Positions 24,755-32,838 of a stretch of DNA of 64,000 bases are shown here, in pieces. Positions within the stretch are counted from its first letter, which is position 1, and each line of letters starts with the position of its first letter. The DNA comes from DASUPK01 sp963774305 (GTDB taxonomy: Bacteria; Actinomycetota; Thermoleophilia; Solirubrobacterales; 70-9). A model generated the notes under the pieces. The model searched no databases. It was not told where the DNA came from and was given only the letters and a program-made list of their open reading frames with translations. The position numbers were made by a program, and so were the translations under genes. The DNA lies in NCBI GenBank assembly GCA_963774305.1, contig CAVZEM010000003.1, positions 124,001-188,000 on the forward strand. The letters run 5' to 3'.

Positions 24755-25605
24755 CAGAGGTCAGTTTGGTGAGTTCCGGCCCGCCCGGAGTCCGTCTTCT
24801 CGTAGAACCGCTCGAGCAGCCCGGTCGTCTCCTTCGGGTCCGCGCAGCTGTATGCGTTCCAGGCCTCGTTGCGAAGCTGCTCGTCGATCGTCTTGCCGAC
24901 CGTGTCGAGGATCGTCTGCTTCGCCGAGCGGACGGCGCCCTGGGAGTTCCGCAGGATCTGGCGAGCCACGATCTCGGCCTCCACCATCAGCCGTTCGTGC
25001 GGGACGACCTTCGAGACCAGGTTGCACTGCAGCGCCCGGTGAGCGTCGATCGGCTCGGCGGTGAGCAGCATCTCGAGGGCGATGCCGGTCCCGCAGGTGT
25101 TGACCAGCCGCACGATCCCGCCGTCGCCGTGGTGGAAGCCGCGCCTGGCCTCGAACGAGCCGAACATGGCGCGATCCGACGCGATGCGGATGTCGCAGGC
25201 TAGCGCGGTCTCGAGCCCTCCGGCGAGCGCCCAGCCGTTGATGGCGCCGATGATCGGCTTGTAGATTCGGTGCTGGCCGCGGGTGAAGCCGTTCAGGCCG
25301 AGCTCCGCGATCGCGCGGATGTCGGTGATGCTTCCGTCGGCGACGATCGGCGGGATGTACTCCTTCAGGTCGGCCCCGGCGCAGAATGCGTCGCCCGCGC
25401 CAGTGAGGATCGCGACGTCCACTGAGTCGTCCTCCGCGAAGTCGGCCCAGGCGGCGATCATCGCCCGGTGAACCTCGGGGTTGACGGCGTTCTTCGCCTC
25501 GGGCCGGTTGATCGTCACGTAGGCGATCCGGTCGCGCTTCTCGTAGAGGACGACGCCCTCGTCTGCCGACGGTGGCGGCCCTGGCCGCTCGGGATTGTGG
25601 TGCAT
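24754..25605 (-). CDS. Enoyl-CoA hydratase/isomerase family protein
   Basis: A 283-residue crotonase-fold enzyme: 'YVTINRPEAKNAVN', the oxyanion-hole segment 'GDAFCAGADLKEYI', 'AINGWALAGGLETALACDIR' and 'FGSFEARRGFHHGDGG'. The usual catalytic Glu in this last segment (FGxPE) is here 'FGSFEARRG', so a Glu is kept. Start ATG 25605 is chosen because a strong GGAGGAAG ribosome site precedes it; an upstream in-frame start at 25677 lacks one. It leads the two-gene unit with the SDR and is divergent from the anchored-protein gene at 25748, with a TTGACC-N5-GGTCAA palindrome between them. Confidence 0.87.
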   Translation of the reverse strand: MHHNPERPGPPPSADEGVVLYEKRDRIAYVTINRPEAKNAVNPEVHRAMIAAWADFAEDDSVDVAILTGAGDAFCAGADLKEYIPPIVADGSITDIRAIAELGLNGFTRGQHRIYKPIIGAINGWALAGGLETALACDIRIASDRAMFGSFEARRGFHHGDGGIVRLVNTCGTGIALEMLLTAEPIDAHRALQCNLVSKVVPHERLMVEAEIVARQILRNSQGAVRSAKQTILDTVGKTIDEQLRNEAWNAYSCADPKETTGLLERFYEKTDSGRAGTHQTDL

Positions 25606-25682
25606 GGCTTCCTCCTCGGTAGCTGGCGGACGCGGATCGTACGGATCGGCTTGTCGGGGGCCGGTCATCCGCGCCACCTGTG

Positions 25683-25712
25683 TTGACCTCAGTGGTCAAA
25701 CCGGCATAGGTT
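25683..25712 (+). promoter_or_regulatory. Promoter and operator-like palindrome between divergent genes
   Basis: TTGACC (25683-25688) and TAGGTT (25707-25712), 18 nt apart, form a promoter toward the gene at 25748. The -35 box is also the left arm of a perfect palindrome, TTGACC-TCAGT-GGTCAA (25683-25699), of the kind bound by TetR- or GntR-family repressors. It sits 78 nt upstream of the divergent enoyl-CoA hydratase start, so one regulator could control both sides. Confidence 0.5.
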
Positions 25713-25747
25713 GTCCGTTCCAGGGGACATTTCAACGAGGGAGTGCC

Positions 25748-26185
25748 ATGCGACACCGAATTCGCAACAAGTTGACCTTCGCAAACGTGCTGTCGTTCAT
25801 CGCCGTATTCCTGGTGATCGGAGGCAGTGCGTATGCCGGGTCGAAGTTCAACGGCAAGAAGCTCAAGAACAACTCGGTTGGGGCGAAGAAGCTCCATTGC
25901 CCGACCGCTGCACCCAACCGCACCGGCGACATCTGTTTCGGCGCATCCAACGCCGCGGCGGACTGGTTCACCGCGGTGCAGAATGTTTGCCCGTCGCAGA
26001 ATCTGCGAGTGCCGACCAGTGGCGAGGCTCTGCTCGTGACCAAGGCCGCCGGCGGCGAGACGTGGACCGATGACGCCATCGTGCAGGGCCCTGGCGGTGG
26101 GGCTGCCTACGTGCAGGGGGGTGTCGTGATCTTCGGTCTATACACGGAGAAGCACGCGTACCGCTGCGTGGCGGTAGCGGGCTGA
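25748..26185 (+). CDS. Secreted or anchored protein with NGKKLKNNS motif
   Basis: A 145-residue protein with a basic N-terminus and a hydrophobic helix ('LSFIAVFLVIGGSAYAG', about 14-30), then 'SKFNGKKLKNNSVGAKKL', a motif I associate with surface proteins of this actinobacterial group. The remainder has four Cys ('HCPTA', 'DICFG', 'NVCPSQ', 'RCVAV') that could form disulfides outside the cell. No catalytic motif is seen. It has a promoter (25683-25712) and an AGGGAG ribosome site. It resembles, at the N-terminus only, the anchored proteins at 15397 and 35891. Confidence 0.65.
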   Translation: MRHRIRNKLTFANVLSFIAVFLVIGGSAYAGSKFNGKKLKNNSVGAKKLHCPTAAPNRTGDICFGASNAAADWFTAVQNVCPSQNLRVPTSGEALLVTKAAGGETWTDDAIVQGPGGGAAYVQGGVVIFGLYTEKHAYRCVAVAG

Positions 26186-26190
26186 CGGAA

Positions 26191-26733
26191 TCAGACGTAT
26201 GTCGCGCGGACGACCGCAAGGTCGTCCGCGCGCCACGTCACCTCGCCGCCACACCACTCGGCCAGCTCCTCCGCGGTGTCGGGGAAGTCGAAGCCGGGCT
26301 CGATCGGCGTCACCTGCTTCTCGGCCTTGACGACGTCGCCGATCACCAGGGCCCGGGATTGCTCCCGGACGCGGCGGAAGAGCGTCCGCTTCGCGTCGTC
26401 CTGCAGGTGATGCACTGAGAGCACGGAGATGACCAGGTCCCAGGGACCGTCCGGCAGGGGGTCCTCCATGCGGGCGAGCTGGACGTCGTCGTACTCCTCC
26501 CGCAGCCGGTAGACCATGTTCGAGTCCGAGTCGAGCCCGATCACCCAGGCGTCCGGATAGGCCTCGAGCAGGACCCTGGTCGTCTCGCCGGTGCCCATGC
26601 CGAGCTCCAGGACGCGGTCGGGAGCGAACGGGATCGCGTCGACCGCCGCCCGCTGCAGCTCGTCGTAGCGCGGGACCTCGGCCCGGATCTCCTCCAGGTA
26701 GGTCTCGGGATTCCAGTGGAATTGAGCGCACAT
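26191..26733 (-). CDS. Class I SAM-dependent methyltransferase
   Basis: A 180-residue Rossmann-fold methyltransferase. The SAM-binding motif I is 'VLELGMGTGETTRVLLEAYP', motif II carries 'VIGLDSDSNMV', and 'WDLVISVLSVHHL' is motif IV. The C-terminus contains a 'WCGGEVTWRADDLAVV' strand region. The substrate is unknown. Its start codon region overlaps the presumed promoter of the divergent DUF177 gene; the two start codons lie only 24 bp apart. Confidence 0.82.
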   Translation of the reverse strand: MCAQFHWNPETYLEEIRAEVPRYDELQRAAVDAIPFAPDRVLELGMGTGETTRVLLEAYPDAWVIGLDSDSNMVYRLREEYDDVQLARMEDPLPDGPWDLVISVLSVHHLQDDAKRTLFRRVREQSRALVIGDVVKAEKQVTPIEPGFDFPDTAEELAEWCGGEVTWRADDLAVVRATYV

Positions 26734-26757
26734 GTCGGCTCGCTACCCTCGGAGCGA

Positions 26758-27279
26758 GTGTATGCGGAAGGCGGAATCGTCGACCTGGAGCGCCTCGGGC
26801 TGTCGTCGGGGCAGGCCCGCGCGCTCGATCTCGAGGTGGATCTCGAGCCGATCGAGCTCGGCGGCCAGACCTACAAGCCGGCCGGCGGCGGGGGCGAAGT
26901 CCGTCTGGACGTCTCCCGCACCAGCACCGGCTACGCCCTCCGGCTTCGATTTGCGACCGAGCTGACGGGCCCGTGCGTTCGCTGTCTGGAGTCGGCGGCC
27001 ACTGAGCTGGAGGTGGACGCGCGCGAGGTCGATCAGCCCGCGACCCGGGACGAGGAGCTGACCAGTCCCTACGTCTCCGACCGCAATCTCGACCTCGGCC
27101 GCTGGGCGAACGACGCCCTGGTCCTGGCGCTGCCCTCGCAGCCACTCTGCCGACCCGATTGCGCCGGGCTCTGCGCGGTCTGCGGCGAGTCGCTGAACGA
27201 CGCCGACCCGGATGCCCATCGCCACCAGCAGGGCGGCGATCCGCGGATGGCGAAGCTCAAAGATCTCAAGCTGGAGTAG
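26758..27279 (+). CDS. DUF177 (YceD-type) protein, 23S rRNA-associated
   Basis: A 173-residue member of the YceD/DUF177 family, which in bacteria and plants accompanies rpmF and is implicated in 23S rRNA accumulation. Diagnostic features are 'GPCVRCLE' (first CxxC) and 'LCRPDCAGLCAVCGESLN' (Cys-rich zinc-like motif near the C-terminus). GTG 26758 is selected as start because TACCCT (26744-26749) lies 8 nt upstream and longer versions would run into the divergent methyltransferase gene. rpmF follows after 16 bp, the standard arrangement. Confidence 0.88.
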   Translation: MYAEGGIVDLERLGLSSGQARALDLEVDLEPIELGGQTYKPAGGGGEVRLDVSRTSTGYALRLRFATELTGPCVRCLESAATELEVDAREVDQPATRDEELTSPYVSDRNLDLGRWANDALVLALPSQPLCRPDCAGLCAVCGESLNDADPDAHRHQQGGDPRMAKLKDLKLE

Positions 27280-27295
27280 CTACTATCCGCCGCCG

Positions 27296-27514
27296 ATGGC
27301 GGTCCCCAAGAAGAGACAGTCGAGGACGCGGCGCGACAAGCGGCGCGCGCAGCACAAGGCGCAGGCTCCGCGGCTGAACGAGTGCCCGCGCTGCCACAGC
27401 CCGCGCCTGCCGCATCGGGTCTGTCCGACCTGCGGTACCTACGCGGGCCGTGAGGTCATCCGCCACGAGGCCCCCGAGGCCACGCCGCAGGCCGAGCCTT
27501 CGCCCCAGGACTAG
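27296..27514 (+). CDS. rpmF: 50S ribosomal protein L32
   Basis: A 72-residue ribosomal protein with the conserved start 'MAVPKKRQSRTRRDKRRAQH' and two CxxC pairs ('CPRC', 'CPTC') for zinc. A short acidic tail rich in Pro and Glu extends beyond the usual end. ATG 27296 is preceded by TACTAT (27281-27286) with 9 nt between and no ribosome site, again pointing to a leaderless message. plsX follows 5 bp downstream, linking translation to lipid synthesis as in many bacteria. Confidence 0.97.
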   Translation: MAVPKKRQSRTRRDKRRAQHKAQAPRLNECPRCHSPRLPHRVCPTCGTYAGREVIRHEAPEATPQAEPSPQD

Positions 27515-27519
27515 ATCCC

Positions 27520-28563
27520 GTGCCTGAGCCCGTCGCGCTCGATGCTTATGGGGCGGACGGTGGACCCGAGCTCGTCCTGGAGGGCGCGAGAATCGCCGCC
27601 GCCGATGGGATCCCGGTCCGCATCTTCGGCCCCTCATCGCTCCAGCCGCCGGCAGGGGTGGACCTGGATCCGACGACCGACTGGATCGGCAACGAGGCCG
27701 AGCCGGTCGCCGCGGTGAGATCGAAGCCCGACGCCTCGGTCGTGCGCGGTGCCGCCGCGGTCGCCGACGGGCGGTGCAGCTCCCTGGTCAGCGCCGGATC
27801 GACAGGCGCGACGATGACGGCGGCGCTCTTCGCCCTGAAGCGGGCCCAGGGAGTTCATCGTCCCGCGCTCGCGGTCCAGATCCCGGTGCCGGGCGCCGAC
27901 GGGCCGCCCCTCGTCTTCTTGGACGCCGGTGCCAACACCGATGTCCGGTCGCAGCATCTGATCCAGTTCGCCTTCCTCGGGTCGGCCTTCTGCCGCGCCG
28001 TCCTCGACGTGGACGACCCCCGGGTCGCGCTTCTCTCCGTCGGCGAGGAGCAGAAGAAGGGTCGCGCCGACGTCGTCGAGGCCCACGAGTCACTGACCGG
28101 CGCCGAGGGCATCCGCTTCATCGGGAACCTGGAGGGCCGGGACCTGCTCTCGGGCGAGGCCGACGTGATCGTCACCGACGGCTTCACGGGCAACGTCACC
28201 CTGAAGACGCTGGAGGGAACCGCCCGCGCCGTCGCCGACGCCGTGCGCGCCGCAGCACGCTCTGGGCCCATGGCGTCGGCCGGTGGCCTCCTGCTGCGCC
28301 CGGCCCTCGGAGGCCTGCGCCGCAGCATGGACCCTAACTCCGTCGGCGGGGCGATCCTGCTGGGGTTGCGCGGCGCGGCCGTCGTTGCCCACGGGAGCTC
28401 CACGCCCGACGGGATCGCCAACGCGGTCAGGCTTGCCGACCGCGCCGTCCGCGAGCGGGCCGTGGAGCGCACGGCTGAGCTCCTCGCGGCTGCGGGCGCG
28501 ACGCGCGACGCTCTGCGCGAAGAGCCCTCCGGGACAGCGGAGCAGCGGCCGCGCCTGTCGTAG
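27520..28563 (+). CDS. plsX: Phosphate acyltransferase PlsX
   Basis: Makes acyl-phosphate from acyl-ACP for phospholipid synthesis. The 347-residue protein contains 'SLVSAGSTGATMTAALFAL', 'RPALAVQIP', 'VFLDAGANTDV', 'VALLSVGEEQKKG' and 'VIVTDGFTGNVTLK', all PlsX hallmarks. The N-terminal motif is altered: 'VALDAYGADGG' where most have a DAMGGD form. The C-terminus 'VAHGSSTPDGIANAVRLA' matches the family. Start GTG 27520. It is followed by acpP, whose product supplies the acyl-ACP substrate. Confidence 0.94.
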   Translation: MPEPVALDAYGADGGPELVLEGARIAAADGIPVRIFGPSSLQPPAGVDLDPTTDWIGNEAEPVAAVRSKPDASVVRGAAAVADGRCSSLVSAGSTGATMTAALFALKRAQGVHRPALAVQIPVPGADGPPLVFLDAGANTDVRSQHLIQFAFLGSAFCRAVLDVDDPRVALLSVGEEQKKGRADVVEAHESLTGAEGIRFIGNLEGRDLLSGEADVIVTDGFTGNVTLKTLEGTARAVADAVRAAARSGPMASAGGLLLRPALGGLRRSMDPNSVGGAILLGLRGAAVVAHGSSTPDGIANAVRLADRAVRERAVERTAELLAAAGATRDALREEPSGTAEQRPRLS

Positions 28564-28578
28564 GGGATAATCAGGGCG

Positions 28579-28827
28579 ATGGAACGCGAAGAGGTGATGA
28601 CGCTGGTCCGGAGCCACCTGAGCACCGAGCTCGAGGTGGCGCCGGAGAAGATCCAGCTCGAGACCAGGTTCCGCGAGGATCTCGACGCAGACTCGCTCGA
28701 CCTCTACGAGCTCGTCATGGAGCTCGAGGATCGCTATGGCATCCGGGTGAGCGAGGAGGAGGCGGCCGACATCGAGACCGTCGGAGACGCGGTCGACTTC
28801 GTCTGCGCGAGGGTTCCGGCGGCTTAG
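28579..28827 (+). CDS. acpP: Acyl carrier protein
   Basis: An 82-residue acidic four-helix carrier protein. The phosphopantetheine attachment site is the Ser in 'DLDADSLDLYELVMELED', and 'GIRVSEEEAADIETVGDAVD' is the typical helix III-IV region. The prosthetic arm comes from coenzyme A, tying it to coaD. GATAAT (28566-28571) lies 7 nt before the ATG, suggesting an internal leaderless promoter within the plsX-acpP-rnc unit. Confidence 0.95.
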   Translation: MEREEVMTLVRSHLSTELEVAPEKIQLETRFREDLDADSLDLYELVMELEDRYGIRVSEEEAADIETVGDAVDFVCARVPAA

Positions 28828-28857
28828 CTATCCGGGAGGAGTGCGCGAACTGATCCG

Positions 28858-29538
28858 ATGACATCTGGCACCGCCCGGCTGGCGGAGCTGTTCGCGGACA
28901 CCCCCGAAGAGCTGCGCCGGCAGGCACTCTCCCACTCGTCCTGGGTCGACAAGCGAACCGAGTCATACGGCCGGCTCGCCTTTCTCGGCGACAGCGTCCT
29001 CGGTCTCTCGGTTGCGACGCTCCTCTTCGAGGGGCACCCGGACGCCGACATCGGCGAGCTCACCAAGATCCTCAATCAGGCGGTCAGCGGACGCACCTGC
29101 GCCGAGGTCGCCCGGAAACTGGAGCTGCCGCGGCTCCTCTCCGGGGAGGCGCCCGACGGAGGTGACGGCCTGCCCGTCGACACCTTGCTGGCCTCGGAGC
29201 GCACGCTGGCCTCCATCTGCGAGGCGGTGATCGGCGCCTGCTATCTGGCCCACGGATACGAACGGACCTCCGTTGCGGTCGTGCAGGCGTTCGACGACGA
29301 GATCGAGCAGGCGACCCGCGAACGCATGGACTTCAAGTCGGAGCTCCAGGAGCGGCTTGCCCGCGACGGCGACACCGTCGACTACGAGGTCTCAAACGAG
29401 GACGGCCCACCGCACGACCGCCGTTTCGAGATCCGGGCTACCGTCGGAGGGGACGAGCTCGGCGTCGGCTCTGGGCGCAGCAAGAAGGAAGCCGAGCAGG
29501 CGGCGGCTCGACGCGCCCTGGAGCGGCTGCGCGGCTGA
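28858..29538 (+). CDS. rnc: Ribonuclease III family protein with altered catalytic residues
   Basis: The 226-residue protein has the RNase III layout: an endonuclease domain (1-145) and a C-terminal double-stranded RNA-binding domain ('FKSELQERLARDG', 'GVGSGRSKKEAEQAAARRAL'). The signature normally reading NERLEFLGD is 'YGRLAFLGD' here, so one metal-binding Glu is Ala41 (Asp45 is kept). The second acidic pair, normally D..E in 'ADxxEA', is 'ASICEA', so Asp is replaced by Ser119 (Glu122 is kept). With two of four ligands missing it may be inactive or specialised, for instance an RNA-binding or regulatory form. Position between acpP and smc is standard, though mutM is absent. Confidence 0.85.
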   Translation: MTSGTARLAELFADTPEELRRQALSHSSWVDKRTESYGRLAFLGDSVLGLSVATLLFEGHPDADIGELTKILNQAVSGRTCAEVARKLELPRLLSGEAPDGGDGLPVDTLLASERTLASICEAVIGACYLAHGYERTSVAVVQAFDDEIEQATRERMDFKSELQERLARDGDTVDYEVSNEDGPPHDRRFEIRATVGGDELGVGSGRSKKEAEQAAARRALERLRG

Positions 29539-29588
29539 CGTCCGGGCCACGCGAGACGCTTCCATTCCCTGCGACCCTTGCGAGTGAG

Positions 29589-32500
29589 ATGTATCTGAAG
29601 GCCATCAACCTGAAGGGCTTCAAGTCCTTCCCCGACCGCACCCGGCTCACCTTCTCGCCGGGCGTCAGCGTGATCGTGGGGCCGAACGGCTCGGGCAAGT
29701 CGAACATCACCGACGCCGTGCTCTGGGCCCTGGGAGAGCAGAGTCCCTCGGCGGTGCGGGGCCATCAGATGCGCGACGTGATCTTCGCCGGGGGCAATGG
29801 CCAGTCGCCGCGCCGCTTCGCCGAGGTGGAGGTGGTGATCGACAATTCGGAGGGCCGCGCCGCGAGCGAGTTCTCCGAGATCTCGATCTCCCGGCGGATC
29901 GAGCGCAACGGCGACGGTGAGTACCGGCTGAACGGCGCCCGCTGCCGCCTCACGGACGTGGTGGAGGCGCTATCGGACACGAACATGGGCCGGGAGGCAC
30001 ACTCGGTGATCAGCCAGGGAAAGGTCGAGGCGATCGTCAGCTCGAAGCCACGCGACCGCCGCCTGCTGATCGAGGAGGCGGCCGGGCTCGGCAAGCATCG
30101 CAAGCGCCGTCACAGCGCGCAGCTCAGGCTCGATCGCACGCGGGACAACCTGGAGCGCGGCATGGACGTGGAGCGGGAAGCCCGCTCGCGGCTGCGCCCC
30201 CTGAAGCGCCAGGCGGAGGCGGCGGAGCGCACCGCGAAGCTGCTCCGCCAGTCGAACGAGCTTCGAGCGCAGATCGTCGCCGACGACCTGCGTACCCAGG
30301 AGGAGCAGCTGACCGCGGCCGAGGCCAAGCTCGCCGAGGTGCGCGCCACCCGGGACTCCGTCGAGAAGCGCTTCGAGGAGGTGCGCGCCCGTCGCACCGC
30401 GATCGAGGAGCGGATCGCCGCCGGGGAGGAGGGTCGCCGCCGGCAGGGAGAGCTGCTGGCCGAGGCGCGCGCCGCCACCGAGCGCGTCCGCGCTCGAGCG
30501 GAGTCGCTTGACCTGGCCGAGCGGGACCTGAGAGGCGCCCTCGGCGAGCGGCAGCTGCGGCTCGACGCGCTGGACGAGGAGCCCGACGAGGCGGCCGGCG
30601 CGGCCCGCGTCGCGGAGCTCGAGGCGGAGCTGGCCAAGCTCGGCGTGGACTCCTCCGAGGAGGCGGAGCGTCTTCGCCGGGAGGCGGAGGAGGCGGAGCA
30701 GCGCCGGGTTGCCGCCAAGGCCGCCCTCGAGCCGCTGGAGCGGGCCGAGGAGGAGATCGGCGCGTCGCTTCGCCGGGCGACCCAGATGCATGAGATGGCA
30801 CGCGCCGAGGCCCAGAAGGCTTCCGAGCGAAGGGCGGCCCTGGCGGGTGAGCTGGCCGCGGTCGAGGCGAAGCTCGCGGCCGCGGCCGTGGAGGGCGAGC
30901 ACGAGGCCCTCGCCGGGATGCTGGAGGCCGGCTCCGGCCTCGAGCGCGCGGTCTCAGCTGTCCTCGGAGAGCGGCTGCGGGCATCGATCGTCGGCTCCGT
31001 CGACGAGGGGCGCGAACGGCTTGCCGGCACCGAGGGCGCCGCCCGGGCGCTGATCCAGCCTGAAACGGGTCGCTCCTCCGCTTCGCCTACCGAGCGCCCT
31101 CGCTTTACGGCGAACACGACCTCGTCCTCGCCCAAGGAGGGTGCACGGCGCCTGATCGACTTGGTCGAGTCCCGCGGCGAGGCGGCGCCAATCACCGAGC
31201 GCCTGCTCGCCGACGCCTGGCTGGTGGACGACCTCGATGAGGTCGCCGACGGATTCACAGGCGTCGCCGTCACCGTCGACGGCGAGTGCTTCGACGCGGC
31301 TGCGGGGGAGATCCGGCGCCTGCCCCGGGAGGGCACCGACCCCGCGCTCGCCGCTCGCTCCGAGCGCGAGGAGCTCGCCTCTCGCCTCTCCCAGCGAGAG
31401 CAGACCGAAGAGCGCGCGAAGCGCGACCTGGAGCGGGCCGAGACCGCGCTCGCGGAGGCTCGCGGCCGCGAGGAGGAATCCCAGAAGGCTCTGCGGGAGG
31501 CGCGCCGTGCGCTCGACCAGGCCGCCGAGGAGGCGAGCCGCACGGGCTGGCTGGCGGAGCGCCACGCCGAGCGCGACGGCGAGGGATCCGGAACCGCGAT
31601 CCAGCGCGCCAAGCTCGAGGCGGAGCTGACCGCCGAGCGCCGTCATGCCGACGGGGCCGAGCGGGCCCGCCAGAAGCGCCTGCGCGACCGCCAGGAGCTC
31701 GAGCGGCGGATCGCGCTGGAGCGCGAGACGCTTCCCGCTCTGGGGCGAGCGCGGGATGCGCTGCGCCGCCTTGCCGACCGGCTGGAGGAGCGCGCCGCCG
31801 GGTTGGCGGACGCGGGGGGCGAGGACGGTGGCGACGTCGCCTCCGAGCTGCGTGAGTGCTCGCAGCAGGAGTTCGGGCTGCAGGGCGAGCTGCGCGAGGC
31901 GAGCGAGGCGATGACGGTCGCGGAGGTCGAGGCGACCCAGCTGCGCGGCCATCGCGACGAGAGCACCGCGGAATTGCAGCGCCTGGGGACGGCCCTCGGC
32001 GAGGAGCTCCGTGCCGCCGACGATGCCCTCGCCGAGGAGGAGCGCGAGACGATCGAGACGAAGCTCGCCCGGTTGGACCGGAACCGCGAGCAGATCGGCC
32101 CCGTCAACCCTCTGGCGGAACGCGAGTACGCGGAGGCCCGCGAGCACGTCACCGAGCTGGCCGAGCAGCGCAAGGACCTGGAGAAGGCGATCACCGAGCT
32201 GCGCGCGCTGATCCGCCGGACCGACAGGGAGATCGCCGCGGCCTTCGAGGAGACCTTCGAGGCGGCCGCGCGGGGCTTCGAGGAGATGGTTGCCGAGCTC
32301 TTCCCCGGCGGAAAGGGCCGCCTCCGGCGGGTGGACGTGGGGCCGCGGCCCTTCGCCGGGCAGGCGCCGGAGGGCGACGGCGACCAGCCGGTCGACCCCG
32401 ATGAGGAGCTGCTGCCGCCGGACGACGACGGCGGCGTCGAGATCGAGGTGACCCCCGCCGGCAAGTCGACGCGGCGCCTCTCGCTGCTCTCCGGCGGCGA

Positions 32501-32822
32501 GAAGTCACTGGTCGCGCTCGCGTTCGTCTTCGCCGTACTGATGGCGCGGCCATGCCCCTTCTACATCCTCGACGAGGTCGAGGCGGCCCTCGACGACATC
32601 AACATCGATCGCTTCCTCCGGCTGGTCCGCCGCTTCGCGGAGCGCTCGCAGTTCATCGTCGTCACTCACCAGAAGCGCACGATGGACGCGGCCGACATCC
32701 TCTACGGGGTCAGCATGGGCGGCGACGGGATCACCAAGGTGGTCTCCCGAAAGCTCCCGCGCGACGAGCTCGGCACCGGCGTCGACGCCGCTGAGTCGCC
32801 GGCGGCCGCCGAAGCCGCATAG
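29589..32822 (+). CDS. smc: Chromosome segregation protein SMC
   Basis: A 1077-residue structural maintenance of chromosomes ATPase that organises and segregates DNA as a dimer with ScpA/ScpB (not in this window). The head has Walker A 'VGPNGSGKSNITDAVLWALG' and, at the other end, the signature 'LLSGGEKSLVALAF' and Walker B 'FYILDEVEAALDD'. Two long coiled-coil arms (about 170-420 and 590-920) flank a hinge (about 430-580). The protein is somewhat shorter than typical (1150-1200). The hinge contains an odd Ser/Thr/Pro-rich tract ('SSASPTERPRFTANTTSSSP', about 492-511). It runs into ftsY with a 16-bp gap. Confidence 0.96.
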   Translation: MYLKAINLKGFKSFPDRTRLTFSPGVSVIVGPNGSGKSNITDAVLWALGEQSPSAVRGHQMRDVIFAGGNGQSPRRFAEVEVVIDNSEGRAASEFSEISISRRIERNGDGEYRLNGARCRLTDVVEALSDTNMGREAHSVISQGKVEAIVSSKPRDRRLLIEEAAGLGKHRKRRHSAQLRLDRTRDNLERGMDVEREARSRLRPLKRQAEAAERTAKLLRQSNELRAQIVADDLRTQEEQLTAAEAKLAEVRATRDSVEKRFEEVRARRTAIEERIAAGEEGRRRQGELLAEARAATERVRARAESLDLAERDLRGALGERQLRLDALDEEPDEAAGAARVAELEAELAKLGVDSSEEAERLRREAEEAEQRRVAAKAALEPLERAEEEIGASLRRATQMHEMARAEAQKASERRAALAGELAAVEAKLAAAAVEGEHEALAGMLEAGSGLERAVSAVLGERLRASIVGSVDEGRERLAGTEGAARALIQPETGRSSASPTERPRFTANTTSSSPKEGARRLIDLVESRGEAAPITERLLADAWLVDDLDEVADGFTGVAVTVDGECFDAAAGEIRRLPREGTDPALAARSEREELASRLSQREQTEERAKRDLERAETALAEARGREEESQKALREARRALDQAAEEASRTGWLAERHAERDGEGSGTAIQRAKLEAELTAERRHADGAERARQKRLRDRQELERRIALERETLPALGRARDALRRLADRLEERAAGLADAGGEDGGDVASELRECSQQEFGLQGELREASEAMTVAEVEATQLRGHRDESTAELQRLGTALGEELRAADDALAEEERETIETKLARLDRNREQIGPVNPLAEREYAEAREHVTELAEQRKDLEKAITELRALIRRTDREIAAAFEETFEAAARGFEEMVAELFPGGKGRLRRVDVGPRPFAGQAPEGDGDQPVDPDEELLPPDDDGGVEIEVTPAGKSTRRLSLLSGGEKSLVALAFVFAVLMARPCPFYILDEVEAALDDINIDRFLRLVRRFAERSQFIVVTHQKRTMDAADILYGVSMGGDGITKVVSRKLPRDELGTGVDAAESPAAAEAA

Positions 32823-32838
32823 ATACCCTCGCCGCTTC

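Noticed and set aside
31060..31140. Possible inserted repeat or frameshift inside the smc hinge
   Set aside because: The tract is odd (Ser/Thr/Pro-rich) but in frame, and hinge homology resumes on both sides; no second copy was seen.
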